36,715 nucleotides of DNA from Candidatus Syntropharchaeum butanivorans (GTDB lineage Archaea > Halobacteriota > Syntropharchaeia > Syntropharchaeales > Syntropharchaeaceae). The stretch is taken from NCBI GenBank assembly GCA_001766825.1, contig LYOR01000011.1:1-36715 (forward strand). Reading direction: 5' to 3'. A program made the translations under genes and the position numbers. Below are positions 16,500-24,404 of the stretch, one piece after another (position 1 is the first letter of the stretch; each line of letters starts with the position of its first letter). The notes under the pieces are model-generated. The model made no database searches. It was not told the origin of the DNA and saw only the letters and a program-made list of their open reading frames with translations.

Positions 16500-16678
16500 T
16501 GAATGGGATGATGATGCTCGGGTTCTGGATGTTCCTTGTTGCATTCACGTTCAAACTCATTGAGGATGTATGGATCACGATGGCGATTGCAGCTGATATA
16601 TCCTATCTCTTTGGGCTTGCAATGATGATCGCAGGATTCAAAGAGCTGGCCGCGATATACGTCGGAGAAACAGGATAA
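16499..16678 (+). CDS. Small two-helix membrane protein
   Basis: A 59-residue protein starting MNGMMMLGFWMFLVAFTFKL with two hydrophobic segments (about 5-20 and 26-48) joined by a short acidic turn, so a hairpin membrane protein is likely. The ATG overlaps the stop of the preceding frame (TGATG), and CAGAGGGGGC just upstream can serve as ribosome site. The in-frame GTG at 16496 is an alternative start. No family is recognised. As the last gene of the KaiC-like cluster it may have been a membrane partner of the ATPase system. Confidence 0.6.
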   Translation: MNGMMMLGFWMFLVAFTFKLIEDVWITMAIAADISYLFGLAMMIAGFKELAAIYVGETG

Positions 16679-16720
16679 AGTACAGAGCTGCAGATTTTGC
16701 CTTTCTCTTTCTTTACCATC

Positions 16721-16733
16721 AGACTTAAATATG
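16721..16733 (+). promoter_or_regulatory. Probable TATA box of the LX-pfdA-ftsY operon
   Basis: AGACTTAAATATG is a good archaeal TATA element about 45 bases before the LX start. A T-rich tract (about 16694-16717) lies just upstream and may end the previous transcript. Confidence 0.4.
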
Positions 16734-16770
16734 CCCGGATGATTTAAGGATTAGAAGGTAGGTGTTCAGG

Positions 16771-16950
16771 ATGCCGATCTTTCAGGTAAGAGGGGCATTC
16801 AAGGTTGATCACAAAGATAGGCGTTTCACAAAAATCGTCGAGAGCAACAGTGAGAAGAATGCGATAGAAAAAGTTTACTCGCTTCTTGGTAGTGAACATC
16901 GATTGAAGCGGGGGAAGATCCGGATTGAAGAAGTAGTAATCCTCGATTGA
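16771..16950 (+). CDS. rpl18a: Large-subunit ribosomal protein L18Ae / LX (RPL20A)
   Basis: The 59-residue protein starts MPIFQVRGAFKVD and ends with GKIRIEEVVILD, matching the small archaeal LX protein, a single-domain relative of eukaryotic ribosomal protein eL20 (L18A). Length is typical (about 58). The ATG at 16771 is preferred to the GTG at 16762 because the mature family begins at that Met. It leads a compact operon: pfdA starts 18 bases later, then ftsY. The same order of LX, prefoldin alpha and ftsY is common in Euryarchaeota, which supports all three calls. Confidence 0.88.
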   Translation: MPIFQVRGAFKVDHKDRRFTKIVESNSEKNAIEKVYSLLGSEHRLKRGKIRIEEVVILD

Positions 16951-16968
16951 ACGATTTAAGGTGGTTGA

Positions 16969-17409
16969 ATGGGAGGAAATATCGATAGAGAAAAGATCCA
17001 GGGGATGATTGCAAGGCTGAGACAGCTCCAGGTTCAGACTGAGAGTTACACACACCAGATAGCTGCTGTTCAGGCATCACTGACCGATCATGAGAAGGCC
17101 ATACAGACATTGAGTGCTGTTGAGAAGATGGATGAGGGCGGGGAGCTTCTTGTATCCGTTGGGGCCGGTGCAGCGATTTATGCAACGCTTGCAAGGAGGG
17201 ATAAGGTCATAATCGGGCTTGGCGGAGGGGTCAGTGCAGAGAAAAACCTTAAAGAGGCGGTAGAAATCCTCACCAAGCGACAGGAAGAGCTTTCAGAATC
17301 ACACAAACGACTTACAGAGATGCTCGCAAACGTGGAGGCTGAGGCACAGAAGATTGAGCGAGAGATGCAGGCAATTTCTGCACAGATTGAACAGCAGCGA
17401 CAAGGATAG
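16969..17409 (+). CDS. pfdA: Prefoldin alpha subunit
   Basis: A 146-residue prefoldin alpha. N- and C-terminal coiled coils (about 5-50 and 90-143) flank the central beta hairpins, where GGELLVSVGAGAAIYATL and KVIIGLGGGVSAEKNL are diagnostic. Two alpha and four beta subunits form the jellyfish-shaped hexamer that captures unfolded proteins and hands them to the thermosome. The start has AGGTGG a few bases upstream. Only three bases separate its stop from the ftsY ATG, so co-translation is likely. Confidence 0.92.
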   Translation: MGGNIDREKIQGMIARLRQLQVQTESYTHQIAAVQASLTDHEKAIQTLSAVEKMDEGGELLVSVGAGAAIYATLARRDKVIIGLGGGVSAEKNLKEAVEILTKRQEELSESHKRLTEMLANVEAEAQKIEREMQAISAQIEQQRQG

Positions 17410-17412
17410 TCG

Positions 17413-18489
17413 ATGTTTAAAAAGCTCAAAGAGAAGTTAAAGAACTTTAAAGAGAGTGTAAGTTCAACGATAAAAGAGAAGGTATCGAAGGAGGAGTTAG
17501 CCGAGAAGGGGGTTAAAGAGGAGAGAGTAACAGCGGAGAAGACAGGAGAGGAGGGTGTAAAGGAAGAACCATCAAGAGAGGCGGAAGAAGTAAAGCCCAG
17601 GAAAGAGGGTATAGGCCAGAGGATAAAGTCACTGATTATCGAGCGAGAGGTTACAATAAGTGAGAAAGACCTTGAGAAGCCACTTGAAGAGCTTGAGCTT
17701 GCACTCCTTGAGAGCGATGTTGCACTTCGGGTCGTCGAGGAGATACTCAGGTCTGTAAAGGCTCAGCTCGTGGGAAAGGAGCGTAAACTCCTGGAAAAAC
17801 CCGAAGATATCCTTGAAAATGCCCTCAAAGAGGCGATACGTGGGGTTCTTAATGTGAATGGCCTCGATTTTGACGAGGTCATTGAACGTTCTGAGAAGCC
17901 GGTCAAGATCCTCTTTGTCGGGGTCAATGGAACCGGGAAGACAACCTGCATCGCGAAGATTGCAAAGAGATTGATGGATCATGGTTACTCTGTCGTGATC
18001 GCCTCTGGAGATACCTACCGTGCGGGTGCAACCGAACAGATCGAGACACACGCTGAAAGGCTCGGGGTAAAGGTGATAAAACATGAGAAGTTCTCAGATC
18101 CTGCAGCCGTGATCTTTGATGCGGTAAAGTACGCCGAGGCGAGGCGTATTGATGTGGTTCTTGCAGATACAGCAGGGAGATTTCACACAAATGTGAACCT
18201 TATGGATCAGCTCAAGAAGATCCAGCGGGTCATGAACCCGGATCTTGTGATCTTTGTCGATGAGGCGATAGCAGGGAATGATGCTGTTGAGAGGGCGGAG
18301 CGGTTCAATAACGCGGTTGGAATAGATGGCTCGATCCTGACAAAGACAGATGCAGATGCGAAAGGAGGTGCAGCACTCTCAATTGCATACTGTACATCCC
18401 GTCCAATCATGTTCCTTGGAACAGGCCAGGACTACAATGACCTCGTGAAGTTTGACCCGGAGTGGTTGATCGAGCGGATATTTGAGTGA
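17413..18489 (+). CDS. ftsY: Signal recognition particle receptor FtsY
   Basis: This SRP GTPase docks SRP-ribosome complexes at the membrane. Residues 1-66 are a lysine/glutamate-rich A domain, followed by the helical N domain (about 70-160) and the G domain. GTPase motifs are G1 GVNGTGKTT (170-178), [11 protein letters not shown] (199-209), the G3 DTAGR (252-256) and the G4 TKTD (310-313), followed by [10 protein letters not shown]. At 358 residues it is normal for archaea. It is followed six bases later by the EMC6-like membrane protein, so targeting and insertion factors appear to be co-expressed. Confidence 0.95.
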   Translation: MFKKLKEKLKNFKESVSSTIKEKVSKEELAEKGVKEERVTAEKTGEEGVKEEPSREAEEVKPRKEGIGQRIKSLIIEREVTISEKDLEKPLEELELALLESDVALRVVEEILRSVKAQLVGKERKLLEKPEDILENALKEAIRGVLNVNGLDFDEVIERSEKPVKILFVGVNGTGKTTCIAKIAKRLMDHGYSVVIASGDTYRAGATEQIETHAERLGVKVIKHEKFSDPAAVIFDAVKYAEARRIDVVLADTAGRFHTNVNLMDQLKKIQRVMNPDLVIFVDEAIAGNDAVERAERFNNAVGIDGSILTKTDADAKGGAALSIAYCTSRPIMFLGTGQDYNDLVKFDPEWLIERIFE

Positions 18490-18494
18490 TATGA

Positions 18495-18797
18495 ATGGAA
18501 AATGAAGAGGATAACGCCCAGAAAGAGTACATCGAGGGGATCGTTAAGACCGCGCTTCCACTTATCTTTGGTGCAGCTGGAGGCATCATCTCATATCTCA
18601 CTGACCCCTCCAACCCGAAGAATGATCTTGGATGGCTGATTCTTGGTGCAGTGATCATCGCACAGACACCTGTGTACAGCCGCCTATCGATTGATATCAA
18701 TGCATTCAGGTTCAAGGACTGGTTCTACCTCACGTTCATGACATTTTTCGGGTGGTTCATCACATGGGCAATGATCCTTATGAGCTTCACTCCCTGA
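18495..18797 (+). CDS. Archaeal EMC6-like membrane protein
   Basis: A 100-residue protein with three hydrophobic stretches (about 18-35, 45-60 and 76-97). The C-terminal pattern [20 protein letters not shown] followed by WAM is what I know from the archaeal EMC6-like family (conserved F-x-x-K-D-W-x-Y-x-x-F-M-T-F-x-x-W-F-x-T-W). EMC6 is a core subunit of the eukaryotic ER membrane insertase; in archaea a related small protein may pair with an Oxa1/YidC/EMC3-type insertase. The gene follows ftsY by five bases, which fits a role in membrane protein biogenesis. The assignment is by motif recall, and the insertase partner is not in this window. Its end overlaps the convergent pcm gene by 11 bases. 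Confidence 0.65.
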   Translation: MENEEDNAQKEYIEGIVKTALPLIFGAAGGIISYLTDPSNPKNDLGWLILGAVIIAQTPVYSRLSIDINAFRFKDWFYLTFMTFFGWFITWAMILMSFTP

Positions 18798-19428
18798 AAC
18801 CATACTTGCCTATCAGAGGCACAAAGACGACGTCTCCCTTGATCTCACGGTGAATCCCATCCTCGCGTTTCTCTACGAGGTACAGCTCCTGCATGTATCT
18901 CCCGATCGGGATTACCATTCTCCCCCCAACCCTGAGCTGATCAAGGAGTGGGGGAGGAATGGAGGGTGCTGCGCAGGTGACATTTATCCGGTCATAAGGT
19001 GCAAACTCAGGGAGTCCAAGCGATCCATCCCCAACGAATATTTTGACGTTCTCATACCCTGCCCTCTTCAGATTCTCCCTTGCAAACTCAGCCAGCCGCT
19101 CAAACCGCTCAATTGTATAGATCTCACCATCTTTACCGACAAGCTCTGCCATTACAGCGGCATGATACCCGGAACCACCTCCAACCTCGAGTATTTTATT
19201 CCCTGGCTCGATATCAAGGAGATCACACATCATTGCAACCATATGGGGTGCGCTTATCGTCTGTCCATCCCCAATTGGCAGTGGATGATCGTCATAGGCC
19301 TCATGCACCCGATCCTCAGGCACAAAGAGGTGGCGGGGCACCTTCTCCATAGCCTCCACAACCTCCGGCTTGACACCAAGGCGCCTTATGCCCTCGATCA
19401 TCCGTCGGTGCAGCTTCTCAAGCTCCAT
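18787..19428 (-). CDS. pcm: Protein-L-isoaspartate O-methyltransferase
   Basis: A 213-residue SAM-dependent repair enzyme that methylates L-isoaspartyl residues in aged proteins. The family signature is complete: [20 protein letters not shown], then [15 protein letters not shown], then the SAM-binding [18 protein letters not shown] (79-96), and finally [12 protein letters not shown]. The length is normal. It is convergent with and overlaps the EMC6-like gene by 11 bases and is divergent from the mutase gene, so it is probably an independent transcription unit. Confidence 0.92.
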   Translation of the reverse strand: MELEKLHRRMIEGIRRLGVKPEVVEAMEKVPRHLFVPEDRVHEAYDDHPLPIGDGQTISAPHMVAMMCDLLDIEPGNKILEVGGGSGYHAAVMAELVGKDGEIYTIERFERLAEFARENLKRAGYENVKIFVGDGSLGLPEFAPYDRINVTCAAPSIPPPLLDQLRVGGRMVIPIGRYMQELYLVEKREDGIHREIKGDVVFVPLIGKYGFRE

Positions 19429-19581
19429 CTTCCAGTCTCCACAGGTTTAAATGTCCTCTTCTTTTATGGAATTTATAATTATCCTGTCATAAATACGATA
19501 GAGGTATGGGAAATATAACGAAAGATTAAAATAAAGCCGGGATATACTGAGAGTAAGAAGAGTTTAAGGAGGAGAGAAGAC

Positions 19582-21285
19582 GTGTTTAAGGAGGAGTTTA
19601 TAGCTGAGGTGAGAAAGAAAGATGAGGAATGGGAGAAAGGTTGCCTTGCAGATACACTTTCCAGGGCACCGGAGAGGAAAGATCGATTCATAACCACCTC
19701 AAATGCCGAGATTGAGCGGCTATACACCCCAAGGCATATAGCAGATCTGGACTACTTCAGGGACATAGGGTACCCGGGGGAGTATCCCTTTACGAGAGGT
19801 GTCCATCCGACGATGTATCGTGGAAAGATCTTCACGATGCGGATGTTCTCAGGGTTCGGGACGGCAGAAGATACAAATGCACGGTATAAGTATCTGCTGG
19901 AGCATGGAGAGACAGGTTTAAGCGTTGCATTCCACTTACCAACTTTGATGGGGCATGACTCCGATCACCCACTCTCCAGAGGAGAGGTCGGGAAGTGTGG
20001 TGTTGCGGTCGACTCGCTTGAGGATATGCGAATCTTATTCGATGGTATCCCGCTTGATCAGGTCACAACCTCCATGACGATCAACGCACCTGCATCGGTC
20101 CTGCTTGCGATGTACGTGGCAAACGCTGAGAACCAGGGTGTTCCGGCCACAAAAATCGGTGGAACGATCCAGAACGACATATTTAAGGAGTACATCGCAC
20201 AGAAAACGTTCATATTCCCGCCCCGTCCATCTGTAAGGCTGATCACAGATATCTTTGACTACTGCTCATGCCAGGGGAAGGTACCCAGGTGGAACACAAT
20301 ATCGATCAGCGGGTATCACATCCGTGAGGCAGGTGCAACCGCTGTTCAGGAGCTGGCTTTCACCCTCGCTGACGGAATGGCTTATGTCGTTGCAGGAATT
20401 GAGGCAGGGCTTGATCCTGATAAATTTGCACCACGGCTCTCCTTCTTCTTCAACTCCCACAATGACTTCTTCGAGGAGATTGCAAAGTTCAGGGCTGCAA
20501 GGAGGATCTGGGCACGCTTCATGAAGGAGGAGATAGGGTGCAAGAATCCGAGATCCTGGCTCATGAGGTTCCATACACAGACAGCGGGATGCTCGCTCAC
20601 CGCACAGCAGCCACTTAACAACATCGTCAGAACGACGATTCAGGCGCTCGCGGCCGTACTGGGTGGGACACAGTCACTCCATACAAACTCCTTCGATGAG
20701 GCGCTCGCGTTACCATCCGAGACCGCGGTGACGGTTGCACTGAGAACCCAGCAGATCATCGCCTACGAGAGCGGTGTCACAAACACCGTGGATCCACTTG
20801 CAGGTTCGTACTTCGTCGAGGAGCTTACAAGCAGGATGGAGAAGGAGGCGAATCGATACTTCGATATCATCAAGGACATGGGCGATGGAAATATTCTCGA
20901 GGGAGTTATCGCGGGGATCGAGAATGCATTCTTCCAGAAGGAGCTTGCAGACTCTGCGTACACGTATCAGAAGCAGCTTGAGAGCAAGGAGCAGATCATG
21001 GTCGGTGTGAATGAGTTCATCGTGGAAGAGGATATCCCGGTTGAGATCCTCCAGATCACAGAAGAGGCAGAGCGTCGGCAGATCGAGAGAACCCAGCGGA
21101 TAAGGGCAGAGCGGGATGAGAAGAAGTGGCGTGAGTCACTTGACAACCTGAGAAATGCTGCAGAAGGGACGGAGAACGTGATGCCGTACATCCTCGATGC
21201 TGTGAAGGCGTATGCCACACTTGGAGAGATAATGGATACATTCAGAGAGGTGTTTGGAGAGTTCAGAGAGCCACTGGTCTTTTAA
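19582..21285 (+). CDS. B12-dependent acyl-CoA mutase large subunit, isobutyryl-CoA mutase-like residues
   Basis: The 567-residue catalytic subunit belongs to the methylmalonyl-CoA mutase family. It has the TIM-barrel landmarks [45 protein letters not shown] and [14 protein letters not shown], and no C-terminal B12-binding domain, so it needs a separate small subunit not seen here. Substrate-setting residues differ from true methylmalonyl-CoA mutase: Phe89 (codon 19846-19848) replaces Tyr89 and Gln207 (codon 20200-20202) replaces Arg207. Known isobutyryl-CoA mutases carry Phe80 and Gln198 at these positions, and the LPTLMGxDSD and [10 protein letters not shown] stretches also match them. Butyryl-CoA/isobutyryl-CoA interconversion is therefore the favoured reaction, by inference. 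The start is GTG 19582 with AAGGAGGAGAG seven bases upstream. Confidence 0.85.
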   Translation: MFKEEFIAEVRKKDEEWEKGCLADTLSRAPERKDRFITTSNAEIERLYTPRHIADLDYFRDIGYPGEYPFTRGVHPTMYRGKIFTMRMFSGFGTAEDTNARYKYLLEHGETGLSVAFHLPTLMGHDSDHPLSRGEVGKCGVAVDSLEDMRILFDGIPLDQVTTSMTINAPASVLLAMYVANAENQGVPATKIGGTIQNDIFKEYIAQKTFIFPPRPSVRLITDIFDYCSCQGKVPRWNTISISGYHIREAGATAVQELAFTLADGMAYVVAGIEAGLDPDKFAPRLSFFFNSHNDFFEEIAKFRAARRIWARFMKEEIGCKNPRSWLMRFHTQTAGCSLTAQQPLNNIVRTTIQALAAVLGGTQSLHTNSFDEALALPSETAVTVALRTQQIIAYESGVTNTVDPLAGSYFVEELTSRMEKEANRYFDIIKDMGDGNILEGVIAGIENAFFQKELADSAYTYQKQLESKEQIMVGVNEFIVEEDIPVEILQITEEAERRQIERTQRIRAERDEKKWRESLDNLRNAAEGTENVMPYILDAVKAYATLGEIMDTFREVFGEFREPLVF

Positions 21286-21295
21286 GGCTCTCATA

Positions 21296-21979
21296 TCAAA
21301 TTTTTGGGTATTTGAGCCTATATTCTGTGATGAGGTGCTTTCCACAGAGAAAGTAGCGCTCAAGCTCCACATCAATCACATTATCTATCCTCCCCACCCC
21401 CTCCCCGCCAATAAGTGAGGGGGTATCCCTCCCCCCAACAACAAACGGCATGTGGATGAGCTTTATCTCATCTATCAGCTGGTTCTTGATCATCTCCCAG
21501 GCAAGTGTGGGGCCACCCTCAAGCATGAGCCTCCTGACCCCCTTTTCATAGAGCATTGAGAGGAGGAGGACAAGATCAACTCGATCACTCCCGCAGACCC
21601 ATACTTCAGCACCAAGACCCCTGATACGCTCTATGTTCTCATCAGGTGCAAGAGAGGAGACTGCAATAATCGTTGGTGCATCCCGCCTCAGCACATTGGA
21701 GTTAAGTGGTAGATCGCCGCGGCTGCATGGTATCACCCTGATGGGATTCTCACCCTCGACAGATCGCACCGTGAGAATCGAGTCATCGATCTTTATTGTA
21801 TTGCATCCAACCATGATCGCATCCGATGCTGCACGCTCTCGGTGAAGATACCTCTCAGCCTCTTCATCCATCCTGCTCATGATAATCTTGCTCGATACAC
21901 CCCGCCTCAGCGTGAGCTTACCATCCACCGTGACCTCTGAGATCATCACAACATAGGGCCTCGGTCCTGGCTTCTTCAT
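21296..21979 (-). CDS. arfC: Diaminohydroxyphosphoribosylamino-pyrimidine reductase (RibD C-terminal type)
   Basis: A 227-residue dihydrofolate-reductase-fold enzyme of the RibD C-terminal family. It starts with RPYVVMISEVTVDGKLTL, contains SDAIMVGCNTIKIDDSILTV and RRLMLEGGPTLAWEMI, and ends with the PFVVGGRDTPSLIGGEG stretch. In archaea this is the stand-alone NADPH reductase that converts the ribosylamino-pyrimidinone phosphate to the ribitylamino compound, needed for riboflavin and for coenzyme F420. The deaminase domain of bacterial RibD is absent, as expected. Its ATG overlaps the DNA ligase stop (ATGA), so it is the tail of that operon. It is convergent with the mutase, with ten bases between. 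Confidence 0.88.
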   Translation of the reverse strand: MKKPGPRPYVVMISEVTVDGKLTLRRGVSSKIIMSRMDEEAERYLHRERAASDAIMVGCNTIKIDDSILTVRSVEGENPIRVIPCSRGDLPLNSNVLRRDAPTIIAVSSLAPDENIERIRGLGAEVWVCGSDRVDLVLLLSMLYEKGVRRLMLEGGPTLAWEMIKNQLIDEIKLIHMPFVVGGRDTPSLIGGEGVGRIDNVIDVELERYFLCGKHLITEYRLKYPKI

Positions 21980-23646
21980 CCCTCAAACCGCTCCTTATAT
22001 AGCTTCTCAACACGCTCCAAGGTGTCTGCATCCTCCACCGACTTATCCTCTCTCAACCGGATGAGCCGCGGGAAACGGAGTGCATACCCTGACTCGTACT
22101 TTGGACTCTTCTGTATCTCCTCAAAAGCGATTTCAAAGATGATTTCCGGCTTAAATTCAATCTCACGTCCATCTTCTCTCACTATAAGATCAGAAAAAAG
22201 ATCTGTGAACTCAAGCAACTTCTCATCTGTAAGACCTGTCCCAACACGCCCTATACTGAGGAGCTTATCTGTATCAGGGTCACGGCACGCGAGTGTGTAT
22301 GATCCGATCAGGTTTGCACGCCTCCCCTCCCCCCACTCCCCACCTATGACCACAAGATCGAGTGTCTCCATCAACGGTTTTATCTTAAGCCAGTTCTTCC
22401 CTCGTTTACCGGGTGTGTACAGTGAATCCCGGTTCTTAACCATGATCCCCTCATGCCCTGCATCGAGTGCCTCATGGTATATCCTCTCGATTACATCAAC
22501 CTCCCTCACAAGGTGATGCTCTGCGATCGGAGCATCATCGGAAGTTGCAATCCCCTCAAGGATCTTCCGTCTCTCACGCAGCGGGAGGTCTATCAGTGTT
22601 CTTCCATCAAGGTACAGGATATCAAAGAGGTGGAGATGGAGGGGTATGAGGCTTTGCATCTCCTCGATCCGGTATTTCCGCCTGAACCTACGCAGGATGT
22701 CCTGGAATGGCCTCGGCTTACCTGCCTCATCGATCGCGATAACCTCACCATCAAGGATGAAGCTATCTCCTTTGAGCTTATTCTTCACGACCGATACGAT
22801 CTCAGGGATTGATTTCGTCACATTCTCAAGCTTTCTGGAGTATATCTCTACCATATCCTTCTCTTTATGGATCTGAACCCGTGTCCCGTCGAACTTCCAC
22901 TCAACGGCCGGATCAGAAATCTGTGAAAGTGCATCCTCGATCCCACTCGCAACCTGCGCGAGCATCATCTTCACCGGCCTGCCAGGTAAGAGCTCGATTG
23001 ATCTGAGTCCATCCTCTCCGCGAGTCTTTGCAGTCGTTGCAACAACCCCGGGGTCGTTTGTCAGCATCAGGCCACGCTCAACGAGATCCACATCCACATT
23101 AAACGCCTTCGCGATCGCATCTCTCACAATCCCCTCCCCCACCCCGATCCTCAGCTCTTCGAGAACGAGCCTTGCAAGGTAACGTGCCTCAAGTGGGGAT
23201 GCCTGCAGTAAGAGCTCTGCGAGAAGCTTTACCTTCATCTTCTGTGATCCCTTACCACCCTTCTTTGCGATCTCAAGAAAGCTTGCATGGACCTTCTTGA
23301 TCGTAAGCTCCTCAGCAAAGAGTGTCTGCTGTGTCCGGCGCTTCGAGAGGGTTTCAAGTGTCTTTCCTATATCCCCTGTGCTGCGAAGCACATTCTCAAT
23401 CTCATCCTTGCTCACACCGTAGGCGAGACTTATCGCATCAAAGAGGAGACTTGGGCCAGTACCCAGCTCATAGGGGCTCCACTCCGGAAACACCTTTCCC
23501 ATTATCAGATGGGGGACTATAGAAAGCTCTTCATCATCCAGACGTTTAAAAAAATCTGCAACAAGATCTGTTATTTCGATAGAACCAGATGTCTCCTCGA
23601 TTTTACTACAGACCTGTGCAAAATCGAGAAAAAGTGTCTCAGTCAT
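21976..23646 (-). CDS. lig: ATP-dependent DNA ligase
   Basis: A 556-residue archaeal DNA ligase that joins Okazaki fragments and nicks. The N-terminal DNA-binding domain covers about 1-215. The nucleotidyltransferase motif I is EWKFDGTRVQIH with the AMP-accepting Lys251. Further motifs include YSRKLENVT, FILDGEVIAID, HEGIMVKN and GKNWLKIKP, followed by an OB-fold domain to the C-terminus. The size is typical (550-600). The start ATG lacks a strong ribosome site and lies four bases after spt4, so it probably relies on coupling. The C-terminal tail has no PCNA-box that I can assign. Confidence 0.93.
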   Translation of the reverse strand: MTETLFLDFAQVCSKIEETSGSIEITDLVADFFKRLDDEELSIVPHLIMGKVFPEWSPYELGTGPSLLFDAISLAYGVSKDEIENVLRSTGDIGKTLETLSKRRTQQTLFAEELTIKKVHASFLEIAKKGGKGSQKMKVKLLAELLLQASPLEARYLARLVLEELRIGVGEGIVRDAIAKAFNVDVDLVERGLMLTNDPGVVATTAKTRGEDGLRSIELLPGRPVKMMLAQVASGIEDALSQISDPAVEWKFDGTRVQIHKEKDMVEIYSRKLENVTKSIPEIVSVVKNKLKGDSFILDGEVIAIDEAGKPRPFQDILRRFRRKYRIEEMQSLIPLHLHLFDILYLDGRTLIDLPLRERRKILEGIATSDDAPIAEHHLVREVDVIERIYHEALDAGHEGIMVKNRDSLYTPGKRGKNWLKIKPLMETLDLVVIGGEWGEGRRANLIGSYTLACRDPDTDKLLSIGRVGTGLTDEKLLEFTDLFSDLIVREDGREIEFKPEIIFEIAFEEIQKSPKYESGYALRFPRLIRLREDKSVEDADTLERVEKLYKERFEG

Positions 23647-23650
23647 TGCA

Positions 23651-23848
23651 CTATCGCACTTTCAATGCATAGTGTCCTGGGAGGTCGATATTCAGCTTCT
23701 TTGCTATCTTTGATCGCTTGCAATCAAGGATTATAACAAAGCCTGACCAATCGTTGCTGAAGGATGAAGCTCCACAGATACATGCCGTCCGCTCTTTCCT
23801 ATCAAATACCCTGTGACACTCCCTGCATGCCAGTTCAGCCACTTTCAA
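23651..23848 (-). CDS. spt4: Transcription elongation factor Spt4
   Basis: A 65-residue zinc-ribbon protein that pairs with Spt5 to keep RNA polymerase processive. Family features are ACRECHRVF at the start, NDWSGFVIILDC in the middle and the C-terminal PGHYALKVR. Zinc ligands are Cys8 and Cys11, then Cys23 and Cys25. The second pair is spaced C-x-C rather than the usual C-x-x-C, a small oddity. The start is TTG 23848 with GAGGAGG close upstream, overlapping the end of rpo7 by 14 bases; GTG 23842 is an alternative. Rpo7-spt4 is a conserved archaeal pair, which supports both calls. Confidence 0.9.
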   Translation of the reverse strand: MKVAELACRECHRVFDRKERTACICGASSFSNDWSGFVIILDCKRSKIAKKLNIDLPGHYALKVR

Positions 23849-24395
23849 CCATCCTCCTCTCTTCTTCTATCCATTCAAACTTCCCGAGCGTGGGCTGGCG
23901 CATCGTGAGCCCGATCTTACTCTCACCAGGATCTGCCTCATTGAGGCTAACCGCTACGATCCTTGCAACGACGCGGTCTCCTTCAGATAGCGCCCTGTTG
24001 CTCTCCCGACAGACAAGACGTGAGTTCTTCTCATCGTAGGTGATAAAATCATCAGATATCTGGCTCACATGAACAAGCCCGTCCATCGGTCCTATCTCAA
24101 CAAATGCCCCGAAGTTTACGATCTCAACAACACGTCCTTTGACAATCTCCTGGATCTGAGGTCTGTAGACGAGCGCCTCAAACGTTGTCTCGTAGTAGAT
24201 CCCACCATCCCCGGTGAGTATCCTGCCCTCCCCGATATCGATAAGATCGATGATGGCAACGATCATCCCGAGCTTCTTATCTATTCTACCCTCCAGACTC
24301 TCAGCCAGAAGATCCTTTATCACAAGATCGAGCTCACACCCCAGAAGCTCTGGGGGGACCCTGACCGTGTTTACCAGTTGCATCTTAAGGTACAT
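23835..24395 (-). CDS. rpo7: RNA polymerase subunit Rpo7 (RpoE')
   Basis: A 186-residue stalk subunit of archaeal RNA polymerase that, with Rpo4, aids open-complex formation and RNA binding. The N-terminal tip domain includes DTVRVPP-like NTVRVPPELLG and DGGIYYETTFEALVYRP. The C-terminal S1/OB domain starts at about residue 85 with GRVVEIVNFGAFVEIGPMDG and contains LVHVSQISDDFITYD. The length is typical. GAGG precedes the ATG, which lies nine bases after the pyrophosphatase stop, so the polymerase subunit may be co-transcribed with the ion pump. Its stop overlaps spt4. Confidence 0.93.
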   Translation of the reverse strand: MYLKMQLVNTVRVPPELLGCELDLVIKDLLAESLEGRIDKKLGMIVAIIDLIDIGEGRILTGDGGIYYETTFEALVYRPQIQEIVKGRVVEIVNFGAFVEIGPMDGLVHVSQISDDFITYDEKNSRLVCRESNRALSEGDRVVARIVAVSLNEADPGESKIGLTMRQPTLGKFEWIEEERRMVESG

Positions 24396-24404
24396 CTTCC
24401 ATCC

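Noticed and set aside
18850..19518. 222-residue plus-strand frame opposite pcm
   Set aside because: Antisense to a methyltransferase with complete motifs; the long frame arises from its codon bias.
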